DNA of 15,977 bases from an uncultured Bacilli bacterium (GTDB lineage: Bacteria > Bacillota_I > Bacilli_A > RF39 > UBA660), in contig CANQAO010000010.1 of the NCBI GenBank assembly GCA_947589375.1, forward strand, positions 1 to 15,977, read 5' to 3'. Positions 14,421-15,977 of the stretch are shown one piece after another (the stretch's first letter is position 1; each line of letters opens with the position of its first letter). The notes beneath the pieces were generated by a model. That model was not told the DNA's origin, ran no database searches, and was given only the letters and a program-made list of their open reading frames with translations. A program made the translations under genes and the position numbers.

Positions 14421-14952
14421 ATTTTTCTTTAATTATTCCGTAATTACCGTCTTTACGCATATAAATAACTTCAATTTCACCATTTTTAGAATTTCTAAAG
14501 ATAAAGAATGAGTGATCAATCAAATTCATTTGCAAAATTGCTTCTTCTTCACTCATTGGCTTAAGTTCGACAGCTTTACGTTTAACAATCTTCGTCTTAT
14601 CAATCTCTTCTTTTGGTACTTCAAAATCTAAAGCTAAATCGGAAAATTTTTCTTTTGTATCTTTTCTACTCATACGAGTTTTATTTTTTCTAATTTGTCT
14701 TTCTAGTTTATCTAATACTAAGTCAATACCCGCATAAGGGTCTTTATTGGTTTCTTCAGCACGTAAAATCATTTTTTTCGCCGGTATTGTTACTTCAACG
14801 ACATAATTTAGTCCATCGGGTCTAATTACCACTTTGGCTTCAAAACTATCTGGTTTTTCAAAATACTTATTCAATTTATCAAGCTTAGTTTCCACGTAAT
14901 TTTTAATGTCATTAGTTACCTTAAACTTCTTTCCATGTATTCTATATTCCAT
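14419..14952 (-). CDS. hpf: Ribosome hibernation-promoting factor, long form
   Basis: This 177-residue protein is a long-form HPF, which pairs 70S ribosomes into inactive 100S dimers in stationary phase or stress. The N-terminal ribosome-binding domain (1 to about 105) has YRIHGKKFKVTNDIKNYVETKL and the basic KLERQIRKNKTR. A linker follows, then the C-terminal dimerisation domain (about 120-177) with IVKRKAVELKPMSEEEAILQMN and HSFFIFRNSKNGEIEVIYMRKDGNYGII, which defines the long form. TAGGAGATG precedes the ATG. It has its own promoter and terminator. Its place just upstream of secA is conserved with Bacillus subtilis (yvyD-secA). Confidence 0.96.
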   Translation of the reverse strand: MEYRIHGKKFKVTNDIKNYVETKLDKLNKYFEKPDSFEAKVVIRPDGLNYVVEVTIPAKKMILRAEETNKDPYAGIDLVLDKLERQIRKNKTRMSRKDTKEKFSDLALDFEVPKEEIDKTKIVKRKAVELKPMSEEEAILQMNLIDHSFFIFRNSKNGEIEVIYMRKDGNYGIIKEK

Positions 14953-14971
14953 ATCATCATCTCCTAATTAC

Positions 14972-14980
14972 ATTATACCA
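14972..14980 (-). promoter_or_regulatory. Extended -10 promoter of hpf
   Basis: The minus strand reads TGG-TATAAT, 19 bases before the ATG. No good -35 box, and no sigma-B-like GTTT/GGGTAT pair, was found. Confidence 0.6.
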
Positions 14981-15019
14981 CATATCGGATAAAAATAGTA
15001 TGGATATCCTACGCAAAAA

Positions 15020-15052
15020 AGAAAAAAGACTACCCTATACTAAAGCAGTCTT
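15020..15052 (-). terminator. Terminator of the cold-shock gene, stop codon in the loop
   Basis: On the minus strand AAGACTGC pairs with GTAGTCTT-side bases (8 pairs, one G-U) and is followed by TTTTTTC. The stop codon at 15035-15037 sits in the loop. Confidence 0.8.
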
Positions 15053-15247
15053 AATTTCTACTACATTTTTGGCTTGGAGTCCTTTGTCAGTTCTTACTAA
15101 TTCGAACTCTACATATTGGCCCTCAACTAAAGTTTTATAGCCTTCTGAAAGGATAGAAGAATAATGTACAAATATATCTTCTTGGTCGTTATATTCGATA
15201 AAGCCAAATCCTTTTTCGTTGTTGAACCACTTTACTTTACCTCTCAT
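15035..15247 (-). CDS. Cold-shock protein, CspA/CspB family
   Basis: This 70-residue single cold-shock domain binds single-stranded RNA or DNA and melts RNA structure. MRGKVKWFNNEKGFGFIEY holds the RNP1 motif (KGFGFI) and DIFVHYS the RNP2 motif; GQYVEFELVRTDKGLQAKNV completes the five-strand barrel. Compared with typical Csp proteins, the RNP2 is DIFVHYS, not DVFVHFS, a mild change. The ATG is preceded by AAGGGAGATG. The 5' leader is only about 32 bases, so the long thermosensing leader known from Escherichia coli cspA is absent. It has its own promoter and terminator. Confidence 0.96.
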   Translation of the reverse strand: MRGKVKWFNNEKGFGFIEYNDQEDIFVHYSSILSEGYKTLVEGQYVEFELVRTDKGLQAKNVVEIKTALV

Positions 15248-15285
15248 GCTTACATCTCCCTTCTAGTAATTTCCTTTACAATCTT

Positions 15286-15314
15286 ACTATACCGCTTGCG
15301 ACTATTAATTTCAA
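15286..15314 (-). promoter_or_regulatory. Promoter of the cold-shock gene
   Basis: On the minus strand: TTGAAA (15314-15309), a 17-base spacer, then TATAGT (15291-15286). Confidence 0.7.
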
Positions 15315-15533
15315 CAAAAATCATCCAGCAAATTTCGACAAAAAATGCATAAAAATCATAGCCGCGACAATACTCATTTTACGGCTTATCACCATTTTTT
15401 TGTTAGCTATTTGCATAAAAGCACGATTTTTATGTTTAAATGCGCAAACATGTAACTACTAATTACACTTATTTTAACATTTAAACTTTTTTTATTCACT
15501 CTCGTACTAAAGTGTTATTTTTGGGGTTTAAAA
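15315..15533. other. Non-coding region between the cold-shock gene and the agrB fragment
   Basis: No sure gene is present. On the minus strand a frame at 15321-15395 could encode a 24-residue hydrophobic peptide, or 18 residues from the ATG at 15375-15377, which has GGTGAT ten bases upstream. Two imperfect copies of TGCATAAAA (15346 and 15412 region) flank it. This is weak evidence and I do not annotate it as a gene. Confidence 0.4.
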
Positions 15534-15562
15534 TTGTTAAGATAAAATTGCAATAGTAGAAT
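15534..15562 (+). promoter_or_regulatory. Probable promoter of the agrB fragment
   Basis: TTGTTA (15534-15539), a 17-base spacer, then TAGAAT (15557-15562), 14 bases before the ATG. The surviving promoter suggests agrB was once an expressed gene here. Confidence 0.5.
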
Positions 15563-15576
15563 GGGCGGTTGGTTGT

Positions 15577-15792
15577 ATGAAAGAATTAATAGTTGGTAAA
15601 TCAATGTCATTAATTCAAAAACAATATCCTGAATATGATGATGTCAAATTAGCCGAAATTCGATATGGTTTAGCTAGCATTTATATAACTATTTCCAAAA
15701 CTATTATTATTTGTTTAATTGCATTCATACTAGGAATATTGAAAGAATTAATTATCAAGAAAATGGAAACTGGGCATACCAAAAGGGAATGA
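15577..15792 (+). pseudogene. agrB: 5' fragment of agrB (accessory gene regulator B, peptide-processing protease)
   Basis: The frame encodes 71 residues. The first 60 match the N-terminus of AgrB: KLAEIRYGLASIYITISKTIIICLI and then AFILGILKELII, a family hallmark (E-IRYGLE...) followed by the first membrane segment. AgrB proteins are about 190-210 residues and need a His and a Cys near residues 77 and 84; both lie beyond the break, so this product cannot process an AgrD peptide. The last ten residues (KKMETGHTKRE) are out-of-frame translation of the next gene's sequence. No agrD, agrC or agrA is visible. The match is by recognition of the family pattern only. Confidence 0.7.
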
Positions 15793-15977
15793 AGCCAGAA
15801 TTTCATATTCATTTATATGGAAGAACAGAAGATTCTAAAACACAAATTTGGGGAGAAGCATTAAATTTTCCTAATAAAACTACAGGGTTTTATGATAAAT
15901 TTGAAAGATTTAATAATGAAGATATAGAAGAAATTAAAAAACAAATTAATTTACTAGAAAAAGAAGATAAATATGAT
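15747..15977 (+). pseudogene. 3' part of an unrelated gene joined to agrB, possibly HIT-like; runs off the window
   Basis: In the frame of the ATG at 15789, protein-like sequence reads NGNWAYQKGMKPEFHIHLY, then GRTEDSKTQIWGEAL, FPNKTTGFYDKF and a Lys/Glu helix, still open at the window edge. H-x-H-x-x-G within FHIHLYG recalls the histidine-triad (HIT) superfamily, but only part of that motif is seen. Good protein-like sequence continues upstream of the ATG into the agrB reading frame's territory, so the 5' end of this gene seems lost in the junction near 15745-15765. Alternatively translation restarts at the ATG, which overlaps the agrB-fragment stop as ATGA. Confidence 0.5.

Noticed and set aside
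15248..15300. Long cold-shock thermosensor leader before csp
   Set aside because: The paired promoter boxes leave only about 32 bases of leader.

Overview
This is a chromosomal stretch of an AT-rich, Gram-positive-type bacterium (Bacillota). The evidence is the gene content: long-form HPF beside secA, a YugI/CvfD-type S1 protein, a YutI-like NifU protein beside a YutH-like protein, a CotY/CotZ-type coat protein, a DUF368/PopT lipid transporter and an AgrB remnant. Genes end in TGA as well as TAA and TAG, so the standard bacterial code applies, not the Mycoplasma code. The coat protein and the YutH-like gene suggest a spore-former or a descendant of one. The cysteine pattern of TrpRS resembles iron-sulfur TrpRS of anaerobes. 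I cannot name a species. Most genes lie on the minus strand, and most promoters carry an extended -10 (TGnTATAAT-like).

Layout. 1-156: small palindromes and the terminator of the first gene. 157-2148 (-): membrane-anchored serine beta-lactamase-like protein with a very long lysine-rich cytoplasmic tail. 2301-2580: tRNA-Val/tRNA-Thr operon with its terminator and a consensus promoter. 2570-2947 (-): S1-domain protein. 3043-3294 (+): NifU-like protein, convergent with a YutH-like gene (3283-4188, -). 4363-4812 (+): Cys-rich CotY/CotZ-like protein. 4843-6074 (-): PopT-like transporter followed by a small unknown gene. 6150-7157 (-): trpS. 7210-9746 (-): exported unknown protein plus patatin-like hydrolase, a two-gene operon. 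9813-10325 (-): PH-domain-like protein. 10442-11461 (-): RhuM-family protein. 11847-14339 (-): secA. 14419-14952 (-): hpf. 15035-15247 (-): cold-shock protein. 15577-15977 (+): 5' fragment of agrB running into the 3' part of an unrelated gene.

The most notable structure is around secA. Its last 37 bases (eleven codons, the stop and one further base) occur a second time, 36 of 37 identical, 1.5 kb away and directly in front of the PH-domain gene. Between the copies lies only the RhuM gene with its own regulatory DNA and a terminator that now ends secA. The simplest reading is that a one-gene cassette integrated at the 3' end of secA, gave secA a replacement tail, and split what had been a secA-PH operon, since the PH gene's ATG follows the displaced secA stop by seven bases. 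No recombinase is visible, so the mobility mechanism is unknown.

The remaining genes are mainly housekeeping: translation (trpS, tRNAs, hpf), secretion (secA), envelope lipid recycling (popT), Fe-S assembly (nfu) and cold-shock RNA binding.
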